A stretch of 64,000 nucleotides of DNA from Caballeronia telluris (GTDB lineage Bacteria; Pseudomonadota; Gammaproteobacteria; Burkholderiales; Burkholderiaceae): NCBI RefSeq assembly GCF_001544495.1, contig NZ_FCNZ02000012.1, forward strand, positions 62,001 through 126,000, read 5' to 3'. The notes under the pieces were generated by a model. That model did not search any database. It was not told where the DNA came from and saw only the letters and a program-made list of their open reading frames with translations. Within the stretch, counting starts at the first letter, position 1. Each line of letters begins with the position of its first letter. Below are positions 18,443 through 27,026 of this stretch, one piece after another. The translations under genes and the position numbers were made by a program.

Positions 18443-19357
18443 CTAGAGCAATTCTGCGCTCCAGCGCTTCAATTGTTCGACATTCGTACCGACTCCGCCG
18501 CACACGATCAGCAAGATATTCCGGGCATCGCGCAAAAGTTGCACGTCCGAATCGAGCGCGGCGACCGAAGCGCCGCACGCCGGCTCGACAACGACGCGAT
18601 GCTCGTCCAGCATTTCCAGACATCCGCCGACCGCCTGCCGGTCCGACACGACCACGCTCGTGACCGCACGCCGTTTCGCGATCGCAAGCGCTTCCGCGCA
18701 GACGCTGCGCGCGCCGAGCGACGTCGCGATGCTTGTGATCGCAGGCAACTCGACGCGTTCGCCCGCTTCGAGCGATGCGGCATACGAGGCCGCGCCAGTC
18801 GTTTCCACCGCGACGAGCGGCACGTCGTCCCAGCGGTTGCGCCGCAGGCCTTCCGCCACGCCGCATAAAAGCCCGCCGCCGCCCACCGAGAGCACGACCG
18901 CATCCGGCTTCGATGCGGCGCGCGCGACCTCGTCGATCATGCTCGCATGGCCTTCCCAGATGAGAGGATCGTCGAAGGGATGAAGGAAGGCGTCGGCGGA
19001 GGTGCACGACGCGAGCGCGAAGCGGTTCGCCTCGTCCCACGACTTGCCATGCACGATGACTTCGGCGTTTTCCATGCCGATCAGATGCTTCGCGCGCTCC
19101 GATGTGGTCTCGGGCACCACGACCCGCACCGGCACGCCGAGCTTGCGGCCGGCATAGGCCACGGCGAGCCCCGCATTGCCACCCGATGACGATACGAACC
19201 GCCGCGCGCCACGTTCCATGTAGACAGAACAGGCATGGCCGATGCCGCGCGCTTTGAACGAGCCCGTGGGCTGCATCGCTTCCATCTTGAGCCAGATGGA
19301 TTTGCCAAGCCGTTGCGACAGGGCACGCGATTCCAGCAGCGGTGTTTCGATGTACAT
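18443..19357 (-). CDS. Serine/threonine dehydratase-like PLP enzyme
   Basis: The 304-residue protein is a fold type II PLP enzyme. The Schiff-base Lys is in TGSFKARG (K35), the substrate loop is SSSGGNAGLAVAYAG, the phosphate-binding Gly loop is SVGGGGLLCG and the ring-N contact is near IVCGGVG. The pattern is closest to the animal-type L-serine dehydratase (SDS) branch, which deaminates serine or threonine to 2-oxoacids. There is no C-terminal regulatory ACT domain, unlike IlvA. It lies upstream of cspA on the same strand, with a 178-nt gap, so it is probably independent. Confidence 0.82.
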   Translation of the reverse strand: MYIETPLLESRALSQRLGKSIWLKMEAMQPTGSFKARGIGHACSVYMERGARRFVSSSGGNAGLAVAYAGRKLGVPVRVVVPETTSERAKHLIGMENAEVIVHGKSWDEANRFALASCTSADAFLHPFDDPLIWEGHASMIDEVARAASKPDAVVLSVGGGGLLCGVAEGLRRNRWDDVPLVAVETTGAASYAASLEAGERVELPAITSIATSLGARSVCAEALAIAKRRAVTSVVVSDRQAVGGCLEMLDEHRVVVEPACGASVAALDSDVQLLRDARNILLIVCGGVGTNVEQLKRWSAELL

Positions 19358-19425
19358 GGCGACGAGGTCGGATCGATGTGAAAGCGTTCGATTTTACCCT
19401 CGCCGCCGAAACGGCATTGCCGCTA

Positions 19426-20073
19426 TCAGAACTTCATGCCGACGCCAACGCCCAGCACGAGCGGATCGATATGCAGCGTGCCGAGCGGCGTACCGCCGAG
19501 CGATGCGTCGGTCTTCATCCAGATCTTCTTGATGTCGGCGTTGAGGAACACGTTCTTCGTCACGTCGACGTCGATGCCCGCCTGCAGCGCCGGGCCGAAG
19601 CTGTGGTTATTGACCGAGACGGACTGTCCGCCCGCGTGCAGGCCGTTGTTGTAGAAGAGCGTGTAGTTGAGCCCCGCGCCGACATAAGGCCGCACCGTTC
19701 CCGCATGATTGAAGTGATATTGGAGCAGCAGCGTGGGCGGCAGCACGCCGACGCCGCCTAGCCCGCCAAGATTCGACGTGACCTGATGGCGCGACGTGCC
19801 GAGAATCAGTTCGACACCGATACCGTCGGTAACCATATACGTGAAGTCCAGTTCGGGCACGGTTGCGTTGTTCACGCCGACGTTGAGCGCCGAGAGCGTG
19901 TCGCTCGTGCGTACTGAAGGCAGGATGCTGATCGACCTGAGTCTGACGAGCACGTCGCCCGCGTGGATGCCTGTCATCGACGTGCTTGCCTGCGTCGTGT
20001 CGCTCGCCATGGCGGGCATGGCAAAAAGGCTTGCCGCGCAAGCCAGACCGAGTACCGCGATACTTCTTTTCAT
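19426..20073 (-). CDS. ompW: OmpW family outer-membrane protein
   Basis: The 215-residue protein has a signal peptide (SIAVLGLACAASLFAMPAMA) and then an eight-stranded small beta-barrel: HAGDVLVRLRSISILP, PELDFTYMVTDGIGVELILG, LPPTLLLQYHFN and VRPYVGAGLNYTLFY. It ends in the C-terminal Phe (VLGVGVGMKF) expected for BAM-assembled barrels. OmpW proteins are passive channels for small hydrophobic compounds. It is divergent from the small exported protein at 20261. Confidence 0.92.
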   Translation of the reverse strand: MKRSIAVLGLACAASLFAMPAMASDTTQASTSMTGIHAGDVLVRLRSISILPSVRTSDTLSALNVGVNNATVPELDFTYMVTDGIGVELILGTSRHQVTSNLGGLGGVGVLPPTLLLQYHFNHAGTVRPYVGAGLNYTLFYNNGLHAGGQSVSVNNHSFGPALQAGIDVDVTKNVFLNADIKKIWMKTDASLGGTPLGTLHIDPLVLGVGVGMKF

Positions 20074-20260
20074 GCTGTTTCGAGCCGTTGAGTGAAGACC
20101 TCCTATTGTTGGAGATGCGTGGCTTCTTCGCGTTGATGGCGCGCAACGTACTTGCTATGAACGTAGGGGCTTGACGGACTCTCACAGGTCGCATGCAGCA
20201 TTTTCCGGGACCGATCCTTGCTGGATTTGCAGCAGGCGCAACACATCAGCGAGGATCATC

Positions 20261-20545
20261 GTGAGACACATCTCCACAGCGCTCGGCCGCACCGCGGCCA
20301 TCATGCTCGGCAGTACGCTCGCCATCGTCGCCAGCGCGCAACAACAGCCGAACAAGCTACAGCCGGACAGCACGCCGGCCTATCAGGAGCACAACACGAC
20401 ATCGCCTGCGAGCGCGACGGCAGCCTGGGATCACGCGCTGAAAAAGGATCCGGGCAAGACGTCGTCGGGGAAAGGACCGGCGCCCGATCGCCCGAACGGA
20501 CTGGGCATGGACGCGGGAGCGGGCAGCATGGGGAAAAAGCAGTAA
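20261..20545 (+). CDS. Small exported protein, unknown function
   Basis: The frame starts at GTG 20261 behind GAGGA. It encodes 94 residues with a signal peptide (HISTALGRTAAIMLGSTLA, then IVASAQQQ). The mature part is hydrophilic, Pro/Gly/Lys-rich and probably disordered (KKDPGKTSSGKGPAPDRPNG). The context is divergent from ompW. I do not recognise a family. Confidence 0.65.
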   Translation: MRHISTALGRTAAIMLGSTLAIVASAQQQPNKLQPDSTPAYQEHNTTSPASATAAWDHALKKDPGKTSSGKGPAPDRPNGLGMDAGAGSMGKKQ

Positions 20546-20554
20546 CGGCAAAGT

Positions 20555-20569
20555 GCCGGCTGTGCCGGC
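20555..20569. terminator. Short hairpin between convergent genes
   Basis: GCCGGC-TGT-GCCGGC lies between the ends of the small exported gene and the next minus-strand gene. There is no T-run. Confidence 0.35.
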
Positions 20570-20579
20570 GCGGGAAACT

Positions 20580-21068
20580 TCATTCGTTCGCGGGCCAGGG
20601 CCACGTCGAATAGCGCGAAGACCTGGCGCCTTCCGATGCGGATTCGGAGTCCGCCGCCACGTCCGTTTCGCCGGCATCGGCGCTGTTGGAATCCGGCACA
20701 TCGGGCAAATCTTCGCCGAACCACGGCACTTCCTTGCGCCGCTCGCTCAGATAAGCGGTCCATCCCGCTTCGTTGCCCGCGAAGAGATCATGCTGCACCG
20801 TCTGCGCCAGCAGGCGCCGGTTGAGGGTTTCGTCGAGCAGCGCTTTCGGCCAGACGAAGAACGCGCCCGTCGCGCGCCGCACGAATTCCTGCGGATGCAT
20901 CCCGGCATCGACCTGGCTCAGGATGGCGAAGCTCACCAGAGCATCGTCCTTTTGCAGCGCGTCGCCGATGCTCGCCCGGCTATCCGCGCATTTCGACAGG
21001 CAGAAGATCGCTTCCAGCACATCGCCGAGATGGAGCAGTAGAGCGCGTCGTTCGTAGGGATCGTCCAT
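20580..21068 (-). CDS. Conserved-type cytosolic protein, unknown function
   Basis: The 162-residue protein is helical and acidic (DDPYERRALLLHLGDVLEAI, then QKDDALVSFAILSQVDAGMH). Its tail is Asp/Ser/Glu-rich, ending RYSTWPWPANE. ATG 21068 has GAGG 6 nt upstream; ATG 21089 would add seven residues. It has no signal and no recognised domain. Confidence 0.6.
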   Translation of the reverse strand: MDDPYERRALLLHLGDVLEAIFCLSKCADSRASIGDALQKDDALVSFAILSQVDAGMHPQEFVRRATGAFFVWPKALLDETLNRRLLAQTVQHDLFAGNEAGWTAYLSERRKEVPWFGEDLPDVPDSNSADAGETDVAADSESASEGARSSRYSTWPWPANE

Positions 21069-21168
21069 TGCGGCCTCTGATTGATTCATGTTGCTGATTT
21101 ACGTCGAGTGACAGCGTGATTTTAACGAACCCGCCCGCCCTCGGCCGCCGAGTATGTGCGCGACCGCG

Positions 21169-21873
21169 CTATCGGCAGATGCGATACGGTCCCATGTCGA
21201 TGTGAAAGTGCATCCGGTGCAGCGCGTTGTAGTCCGGACCGAGCGTGGTGTCGAACGCATGGCACGCGCCGTCGTGGACGCGCTCGAGAAACGCGGCATC
21301 GGCGGAACCGTCGTTCCAGCGCGCGAGCGTGATGCGCCGTCCGCTTTCGAGCACGAAGCCGGTCAGATCGATCGCGTTGGCGCTCGCATGCTGGCTGCGC
21401 GAGCCGTCTTCCTGGTTGTTCACCTTGCGGCATGCGAAGCTGCCGACGTGCTCGATGCGCCGCACGCGCTGCCCGAACATCTCGACCGCCGCCGGCTGCA
21501 AATACTGATGCTCGAAGAACGCCAAGCCGATCGCGAGCGGACACGTCGCGAGAAACGGGCCGCTGTAGTCGACATCCGAATGTGTCACGCGAAGTACATC
21601 TTTGAGTTCGCAACCGGCGGGCGTCGTCGAATCGGCGACTGGACGAAACGCGACGCCGGAGCGTTCGAGCGTCGCCACGCACAGCTCGCGATCGTGGACG
21701 GTGCGCCACAGCTTGAGCGCGGTGAGCGGCCCGCGCGGCTCGCGCACGTCGAGCGGCGCGAATGGATTCCATCGATCCGGCACCGCCACCCGTCCCTGGT
21801 ACACCGCGTAGCCGAAAGCAGCCGCTCCCGCCATCAGCACAAGCAGCAGCCACCCGACGATGCGTGCGCCCAC
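21169..21873 (-). CDS. Extensin-like C-terminal domain protein, membrane anchored
   Basis: The 234-residue protein begins with one membrane helix (IVGWLLLVLMAGAAAFGYAV). It then shows the extensin-like C-terminal (ExtC) domain: CELKDVLRVTHSDV, ATCPLAIGLAFFEHQYLQPA, the Cys-Arg segment SFACRKVNN, HASANAIDLTGFVL and the closing MHFHIDMG. The Ser-Xaa-His / Asn-Ala-Ile-Asp core resembles zinc D,D-peptidase-like folds. The start is GTG 21873, with a near-ideal GGAGG five bases upstream. Confidence 0.82.
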   Translation of the reverse strand: MGARIVGWLLLVLMAGAAAFGYAVYQGRVAVPDRWNPFAPLDVREPRGPLTALKLWRTVHDRELCVATLERSGVAFRPVADSTTPAGCELKDVLRVTHSDVDYSGPFLATCPLAIGLAFFEHQYLQPAAVEMFGQRVRRIEHVGSFACRKVNNQEDGSRSQHASANAIDLTGFVLESGRRITLARWNDGSADAAFLERVHDGACHAFDTTLGPDYNALHRMHFHIDMGPYRICR

Positions 21874-21926
21874 CGAAGCCTCCGCAGTCGATGAAAACCG
21901 GACCACGGAGCACGCCGCGTGCCCGT

Positions 21927-22340
21927 CTAGCCGCGCGGCATGTCCTCGACGACCGTCGCGAGGATCATCGCGCCCGCGTTGAGCGGCGAAGGCCGGCACG
22001 CGCGCGGCCGATAGATTGCGTCGCCCCGGCCGATGCTCCTGCCGCTCAATGCGCAGACGCCCGGCTGGCGGGCGACGCTCGCGCGCCAGACCTGATCGCC
22101 GTAGCGGCAGGAACGCGGGTCGCACCAGGCGACCGTCGCGGTGCTCGACGTCGGCCGGTCGATCACGCTCACCACGACGTTCGCGTGCGTGGGCGCATCG
22201 CCTGCGCAGCGTCCGCGCGTCGCGATCGCTTCGTTTTCCCGCTGCGGGTCGCGTGCACGTACGTTCGTCGCGGCCGACTGCAGCGTCAGCCAGCCGACCG
22301 TCTGCGACCACGGGTCGATACCGATGGTTCGTCCATCCAT
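21927..22340 (-). CDS. DUF3331 family protein
   Basis: The 137-residue protein shows the DUF3331 layout found in Burkholderia relatives: VVVSVIDRPTSSTATVAWCD and PRSCRYGDQVWR. The paired-Cys element GVCALSGRSIGRGDAIYRPR follows, then NAGAMILATVV. The function is unknown. The Cys pairs suggest a small metal-binding or SH3-like fold. A GAGG motif precedes the ATG. Confidence 0.75.
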   Translation of the reverse strand: MDGRTIGIDPWSQTVGWLTLQSAATNVRARDPQRENEAIATRGRCAGDAPTHANVVVSVIDRPTSSTATVAWCDPRSCRYGDQVWRASVARQPGVCALSGRSIGRGDAIYRPRACRPSPLNAGAMILATVVEDMPRG

Positions 22341-22356
22341 GTGGCACCTCTTCTCG

Positions 22357-22551
22357 TCAGATCAGGAAGACCCGGCGCATGCACGCACCGGGCATTGACT
22401 GCAAGCCGAAATGAAGCGGCAGCGCCGGCGGCGCGAAGGCGTCGCGCGAGACCGGCGGGCAAAGGAAGTTCGTTATGTAGTAGACGATGTGATGCGCTGC
22501 GAGGCCATACCTTACCGCGTAAGAAATATCGGCGCCATGCTCGCGGAGCAT
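22357..22551 (-). CDS. Possible 64-residue protein
   Basis: This ATG frame of 64 codons lies 16 nt upstream of the DUF3331 gene, on the same strand. It encodes a hydrophobic start (SYAVRYGLAAHHIVYYITNF) and an Arg/Met-rich end. The ribosome site is weak. It occupies most of the otherwise gene-free 22341-22664 interval, in which I see nothing else. Confidence 0.3.
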   Translation of the reverse strand: MLREHGADISYAVRYGLAAHHIVYYITNFLCPPVSRDAFAPPALPLHFGLQSMPGACMRRVFLI

Positions 22552-22664
22552 AAATCTCGCGGCGCCAGTCCTGCTCTCGGGTCGACTCGAACGCGCGCGC
22601 CGGCCGTCTCGGATAGTGGAACAACGAACGGCACGACGCGGCGAATCGATCGCGCTAAACGCGG

Positions 22665-23732
22665 TTACGTAGCGGTCGCCTGCACGCGCTCGGCGAGCTT
22701 TGCGTCGTAACTCGAATGCACGTGCACGCGCTTTTTCTCGGGATACGCATACGCGTAAGCCTTTCGCAATGCGAGCGACGCTTCGTGAAAGCCCGAGAGG
22801 ATCAGTTTCTGCTTGTTGGGATAATTGGCGATGTCGCCAACGGCGAAGATGCCCTGCCGCGACGACTCGTAGTTCGACGTATCGACTTCGATACGGCCGC
22901 CGCGAATCTCCAGTCCCCAGTTCGCGATCGGGCCGAGGTCCGCGACGAGGCCGTACAGCACGGCGAGCATGTCGGCGGGAATCTCGACGCTGCCCTCGAC
23001 CTGCTTGACCGCGACCGAGTGCAACGCGCCGCCTGGCGCGTCCAGCCCGCCGATCATCCCGACGACGAAATCCATCTCGCCCGCCGCGACCGCGCGCTTC
23101 ATGCTGTCGACCGATGAGGCCGTCGCGCTGAAGCCGTTTCGGCGATGCACGAGCGTCAGGCGTTGCGCGACGTGGCGCAGCGCGAGCGCCCAGTCGAGCG
23201 CGGAGTCCCCGCCGCCCGCGACGACCACGTGCTTGCCCGCGAAATCCGCGAGCCGCGCGACGCTGTAGAACACATGCCGTTCTTCGAGCGCGGTCGCGTC
23301 GGGCAACAGCAGGCGTTGCGGCTGGAAGGCGCCGTTGCCCGCCGCGATCAGGATCGCCGCCGCGTCGAACGTCATGCCCTGCTCCGTGCGCACGGTGAAG
23401 CGGCCGTCGTCGCGCTGCGTGAGGTCCATCACGCGCTGATCGAGGTGGATCGGGACATCGAACGGACGGCACTGCTGCATTAGCCGCTCGACGAGTTCGC
23501 GCGCGGTGCACGAGGGAATCGCGGGAATGTCGTAGATGGGTTTGTCGGGATACAGTTCGATGCACTGCCCGCCGACGCGCCCGAGCGCATCGACGATCTG
23601 GCACGAGAGCCCGATCACGCCCGCTTCGAACGCGGCGAAGAGGCCGACCGGCCCCGCGCCGACGATCAGGACGTCGGTTCGTATCGGCGCGCGCGGGTCT
23701 TCATGCGCGCCGGAGTTTGCGTCGGCTTCCAT
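22665..23732 (-). CDS. Ferredoxin/flavodoxin-NADP reductase, thioredoxin-reductase-like
   Basis: The 355-residue flavoprotein has the FAD site DVLIVGAGPVGLFAAFEAG, the segment RVGGQCIELYPDKPIYDIPA and the NADPH site HVVVAGGGDSALDWALAL. The second FAD motif is GIFAVGDIANY. It lacks the CxxC redox pair of thioredoxin reductase, and FHEASLALRKAY closes the protein. This is the type-2 ferredoxin-NADP reductase pattern. ATG 23732 is used; upstream in-frame codons look non-coding. No ferredoxin gene is adjacent. Confidence 0.88.
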   Translation of the reverse strand: MEADANSGAHEDPRAPIRTDVLIVGAGPVGLFAAFEAGVIGLSCQIVDALGRVGGQCIELYPDKPIYDIPAIPSCTARELVERLMQQCRPFDVPIHLDQRVMDLTQRDDGRFTVRTEQGMTFDAAAILIAAGNGAFQPQRLLLPDATALEERHVFYSVARLADFAGKHVVVAGGGDSALDWALALRHVAQRLTLVHRRNGFSATASSVDSMKRAVAAGEMDFVVGMIGGLDAPGGALHSVAVKQVEGSVEIPADMLAVLYGLVADLGPIANWGLEIRGGRIEVDTSNYESSRQGIFAVGDIANYPNKQKLILSGFHEASLALRKAYAYAYPEKKRVHVHSSYDAKLAERVQATAT

Positions 23733-23846
23733 GTGCTGGTCCTGGCCTTGTCTGCGATGACGGTTTCGACAAGCCCAAGATACAGAACGCACCCCGCGCG
23801 AGCAACGATAACACCGCAAGCGGTGTGGACGAACGACCGTGCGCGC

Positions 23847-24647
23847 TCAGCGTGCGTTGACGCCTGCGTAATACTCGGCGGCGGCGTGGATCTCGTCCGG
23901 CGTCATGTTGCGCGCAACGTTGCGCATCTGTTCGTTGATGTCGTTATTGCGCGTGCCGTTCGCGAACGCCTGCAATTGCGCCTTCGTGTAGGCGGCCGGA
24001 AGACCGTCGAGCCACGGGCTGCCCGCCTTGCTGTCGATGCCGCCGTGGCACGCCGCGCACGGCGCGATATTGCGCATCGGCGAACCGTGCGCGACGATCG
24101 CCGGCGCGTTCGCCTCGCTCACGCGGCGTTGCGCGGGCGGCCTCGGCAGGCTCGCGTAATACGCCGCGAGATCGCGCATGTCCTGGTCGCTGAGATTCAT
24201 CGCCATCGGCGACATCACCGCGTTGGTGCGCACGCCGTGCTGGAAATCGAGCAACTGCTTGTAGATCACGACCGCGTATTGCCCCGCGAGATTCGGCGAA
24301 TTGGCGTCGCTCATGCCGCGTTCGCCGTGGCACATCGTGCAGCGAAGCGCGAGCGTCGCGCCGCGTCCGATGGAATTGCTGCTCGGATGCGCGAGCAGTT
24401 GCGGCGTCACTTCGACCGACGTCAGTTTGACCTTCGACGCCACCGGTTCGCCGCCGCCGAACCATTTCTGCGGCACGCCCGCCGCGCTGCAGATCGCGTT
24501 CCAGATGCCCTTGAACTGCGCATCGCTTTGCACAGACGGCAGCCAGACGAAGCCGACGATCGCGGATACCAGCGCGAGCCCGACCGTCGCGGCGACGCTC
24601 GCCTTGAACCACGGATTGCCGACCGAGAAAAGACGTTCGTCGCTCAT
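23847..24647 (-). CDS. Membrane-anchored di-haem cytochrome c of the oxidase operon
   Basis: The 266-residue protein has one N-terminal membrane helix (about residues 14-36, not cleaved in appearance). Two cytochrome c domains follow, with CTMCH (C103-H107) and CAACH (C197-H201). Its layout resembles cytochrome c4 or a c-type subunit fused to a tether. Its ATG overlaps the stop of the oxidase subunit I gene (ATGA-type), so the two are translationally coupled. It most likely passes electrons to the oxidase at the outer face of the inner membrane. Confidence 0.87.
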   Translation of the reverse strand: MSDERLFSVGNPWFKASVAATVGLALVSAIVGFVWLPSVQSDAQFKGIWNAICSAAGVPQKWFGGGEPVASKVKLTSVEVTPQLLAHPSSNSIGRGATLALRCTMCHGERGMSDANSPNLAGQYAVVIYKQLLDFQHGVRTNAVMSPMAMNLSDQDMRDLAAYYASLPRPPAQRRVSEANAPAIVAHGSPMRNIAPCAACHGGIDSKAGSPWLDGLPAAYTKAQLQAFANGTRNNDINEQMRNVARNMTPDEIHAAAEYYAGVNAR

Positions 24648-26269
24648 CGCTGCGCTCCGATGGGAACGGCGGGCACCGACGTCTCCGAGCGCGTCATCAG
24701 TTGCGCGATCGGGTAGCCGTAATTGACGAGCGTGAGGCCGATCATCAGCGCGAGCCAGAGTGCGAAGCCGTTCAGCGCGACCGGAATCGTGCGCGGCTCG
24801 TGCACGGCGACGCTGAAGCGGAACTCTTCCGGCACGATGCGCTCGCCGCGATGCGCCTGGATCAGCACGACGAAGAACAGCACCGCCGACACGACGAGGA
24901 TGAAGCCGCCGATCACCGAGAGAATCACGGAAAACGCCTGCGCCGCGATCTCGGGGTTCGAATAGTCGTAGAAGGCCATGCGGCGAGGCATGCCGAGGAT
25001 GCCCGCGTAGTGCCACGGAAACGTCAGCACGATCATGCCGATGAACCACAGCCACAACTGCGCGCGAATGAGCTTCACGTTCGCGAGCGCGCGGCCGGTG
25101 AGATGCGGCCACAGGTCGTATGCGATCGCGAAGTACATGATGACGATCGCGCCCGCGAAGATCAGATGGAAGTGGCCCGTGATCCACTGCGTGTTGTGCA
25201 CGGTGGAATCGAGCTGATAGCTCATGTTGATGATGCCGCCCGCGCCGCCGAAGCCGAGCATGACGAACGAGAACGCGACCGCGAGCATCATCGGGTTGTG
25301 CCACGGCAGCGCGCGAATCCAGCCCAGCGCGCCACGGCCGCCGCGCAGCCGCGCCGCGATCTCCACCGAGGCGCAGATCGTGAACACGGTCAAAAGCGTC
25401 GGCACCGCGACGAGCGCGGTGAACACCGAGTGCATGAACTTGAAGCCGGAGCCGACTTGCGGATCGGCGAACAGATGGTGAATGCCGATCGGCATCGACA
25501 CCACGAGGAACAGGATAAACGAGATGCGCGCCATCGAATCGCTGTAGAGCCGCCCGCCGATCGCGCGCGGAATGATCGTGTAGTACGCGATGTACGCCGG
25601 CATCAGCCAGAAATAGACGATCGCGTGCAGCGTCCAGGAGAAGAAGACGCGCGCGAGTCCCGCGTCGATCGTGCTCTTCAGACCGAGCGCGACCGGAAGT
25701 ATCTGGAACAGGATTTCGATCGCCGCGCCCACCGCCGTCCAGCCCCAGAGATAGGCGCCTGCCACCGTCGCGAACATCGCGAGCGGCACCGGGCGCCCCG
25801 GGTTCTCGCGCTTCCACGCATTGAGGTTCACCGACATCAGCGCGACCCAGATCCACGATCCGACCACCACGAGCACCACGCCGATGTAGTAGAACACGCT
25901 GCCGATCATCGGCGGATAGAAGGTGTAGAGCACGGACGCGAGGCCCATCGCGACCGGCACCATCGCGACGACCGATCCCACCGCGACCAGCAGAAAGCCC
26001 GCCCACGCCCAGCGCACGCCGATCAGCGGTTTCTTGAGCGCGAGTTCGCTGACCGCGTAGCCGAAGCCCATCGCGATGAGCGTCGGGAACACATAGCCCA
26101 TCGCCGAGCCGTGCGCCGTGACGGAGCGATAGTAGATTTCGGCGTCCTGCAGCCACGGAGCGAGCGGGCTGCGCACATACATCTGCCATGCACCGAGCAA
26201 GAGCGCGATCCCGAACGCCGCGAACGCGAGCCAGAAGTGCGCGAGAACGAGTCGCTTGCTATTTAACAC
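24644..26269 (-). CDS. cbaA: ba3-type (B-family) cytochrome oxidase subunit I
   Basis: The 541-residue protein has about 13 membrane helices and the metal ligands of haem-copper oxidases. Low-spin haem ligands are H53 (TAHGSAMGYV) and H368. The CuB ligands are H215 (HAIVY, with the cross-link Tyr Y219), H264 and H265 (IGIHHLFADPQ). The high-spin haem ligand is H366 (GHFHLIF). Spacing and sequence follow the Thermus ba3 / B-type branch, not A-type aa3. It reduces O2 to water, usually with high affinity. It overlaps subunit II by 11 nt. Confidence 0.93.
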   Translation of the reverse strand: MLNSKRLVLAHFWLAFAAFGIALLLGAWQMYVRSPLAPWLQDAEIYYRSVTAHGSAMGYVFPTLIAMGFGYAVSELALKKPLIGVRWAWAGFLLVAVGSVVAMVPVAMGLASVLYTFYPPMIGSVFYYIGVVLVVVGSWIWVALMSVNLNAWKRENPGRPVPLAMFATVAGAYLWGWTAVGAAIEILFQILPVALGLKSTIDAGLARVFFSWTLHAIVYFWLMPAYIAYYTIIPRAIGGRLYSDSMARISFILFLVVSMPIGIHHLFADPQVGSGFKFMHSVFTALVAVPTLLTVFTICASVEIAARLRGGRGALGWIRALPWHNPMMLAVAFSFVMLGFGGAGGIINMSYQLDSTVHNTQWITGHFHLIFAGAIVIMYFAIAYDLWPHLTGRALANVKLIRAQLWLWFIGMIVLTFPWHYAGILGMPRRMAFYDYSNPEIAAQAFSVILSVIGGFILVVSAVLFFVVLIQAHRGERIVPEEFRFSVAVHEPRTIPVALNGFALWLALMIGLTLVNYGYPIAQLMTRSETSVPAVPIGAQR

Positions 26270-26834
26270 AGCTCAACCTCCGCGAATTCGCCGGCAGGCC
26301 GGCTGCCATCTGCATGAAGGCCGACTTGTCGATCACCCTGACATGCGCCCACATGCCCTGATGCCCGACACCGCAATATTCGTGGCACGGCATCAGATGG
26401 TCGCCCGGTTTGTTGAACGTGGTCTTGAACGTCGAGATGTAGCCCGGTTCGAGCATCGAATTGATGTTCGTGTTCGTGATGAGAAAGCCGTGCACGACAT
26501 CCGAACTCGTCGCGCGGAAGGTGATCGGCGTGTCGGCGGGAACGAGGAGACACTGCGGCGTGAACGAGTACTGCTGCGCGACGATGCGTACCGTCACCGA
26601 TCCATCCGCTTCCACCGCGCTCCCCAGATTGCTTTCGATGAATTCGCCCGAGACGTGCAGCGTCTCCGGCCGCACGGTCTCGACGCGCGACGGCGGCATC
26701 ATCGCCCAGTTCAGGCCGGTGAAGATCACCATCGCGACGAGCACGGTGACGATCGCGATCACGACCATCGCCCAGCGCTTCTCGATGCGCTCGGCGACTT
26801 CGTGCGAATGTGACGGCGGAGGGTTCGTCGCCAT
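26259..26834 (-). CDS. cbaB: ba3-type cytochrome oxidase subunit II (CuA)
   Basis: The 191-residue protein has one membrane helix (MVVIAIVTVLVAMVIFTG) and a periplasmic cupredoxin. The CuA ligands are H115 (VHGFLI), C150, E152, C154 and H158 (PCHEYCGVGHQ) and M161. It accepts electrons from cytochrome c. ATG 26834 is chosen; 21 upstream in-frame codons overlap the IIa gene region and look non-coding. The short length (about 190 residues, one helix) is typical of ba3 and unlike aa3 subunit II. Confidence 0.92.
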   Translation of the reverse strand: MATNPPPSHSHEVAERIEKRWAMVVIAIVTVLVAMVIFTGLNWAMMPPSRVETVRPETLHVSGEFIESNLGSAVEADGSVTVRIVAQQYSFTPQCLLVPADTPITFRATSSDVVHGFLITNTNINSMLEPGYISTFKTTFNKPGDHLMPCHEYCGVGHQGMWAHVRVIDKSAFMQMAAGLPANSRRLSCVK

Positions 26835-26845
26835 GTGCGTGGCCT

Positions 26846-27019
26846 TTATTGAATCACGCCGCGAGGCAGGAAGACGAGGAAGTAGAACGCGAACCACAGG
26901 CCGACGACGATCGCCGTCGCGATGCTCGCGAGCGCGATCGCGCCCGTCGGCCCGCTTGCGACGATCTCGTCGACGGCGGCTTCGTCGCTCGCGTCCCTCT
27001 CGGAGAATGGCTTGCTCAT
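26846..27019 (-). CDS. cbaD: Cytochrome oxidase subunit IIa-type mini-protein
   Basis: The 57-codon frame lies between the tri-haem cytochrome and subunit II genes, with 7 and 11 nt gaps. It encodes an acidic cytosolic start (SKPFSERDASDEAAVDEI), one membrane helix (AIALASIATAIVVGLWFAFY) and a short end (FLVFLPRGVIQ). A single helix in this place matches subunit IIa, which supplies the second helix missing from the short CuA subunit of ba3 oxidases. GAGGACGTA precedes the ATG. It is easily missed in annotation because of its size. Confidence 0.8.
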   Translation of the reverse strand: MSKPFSERDASDEAAVDEIVASGPTGAIALASIATAIVVGLWFAFYFLVFLPRGVIQ

Positions 27020-27026
27020 TACGTCC

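Noticed and set aside
24701..26266. 521-residue plus-strand frame opposite oxidase subunit I
   Set aside because: It is extremely Arg/Asp/His-rich, as expected for the antisense of a GC-rich membrane-protein gene.
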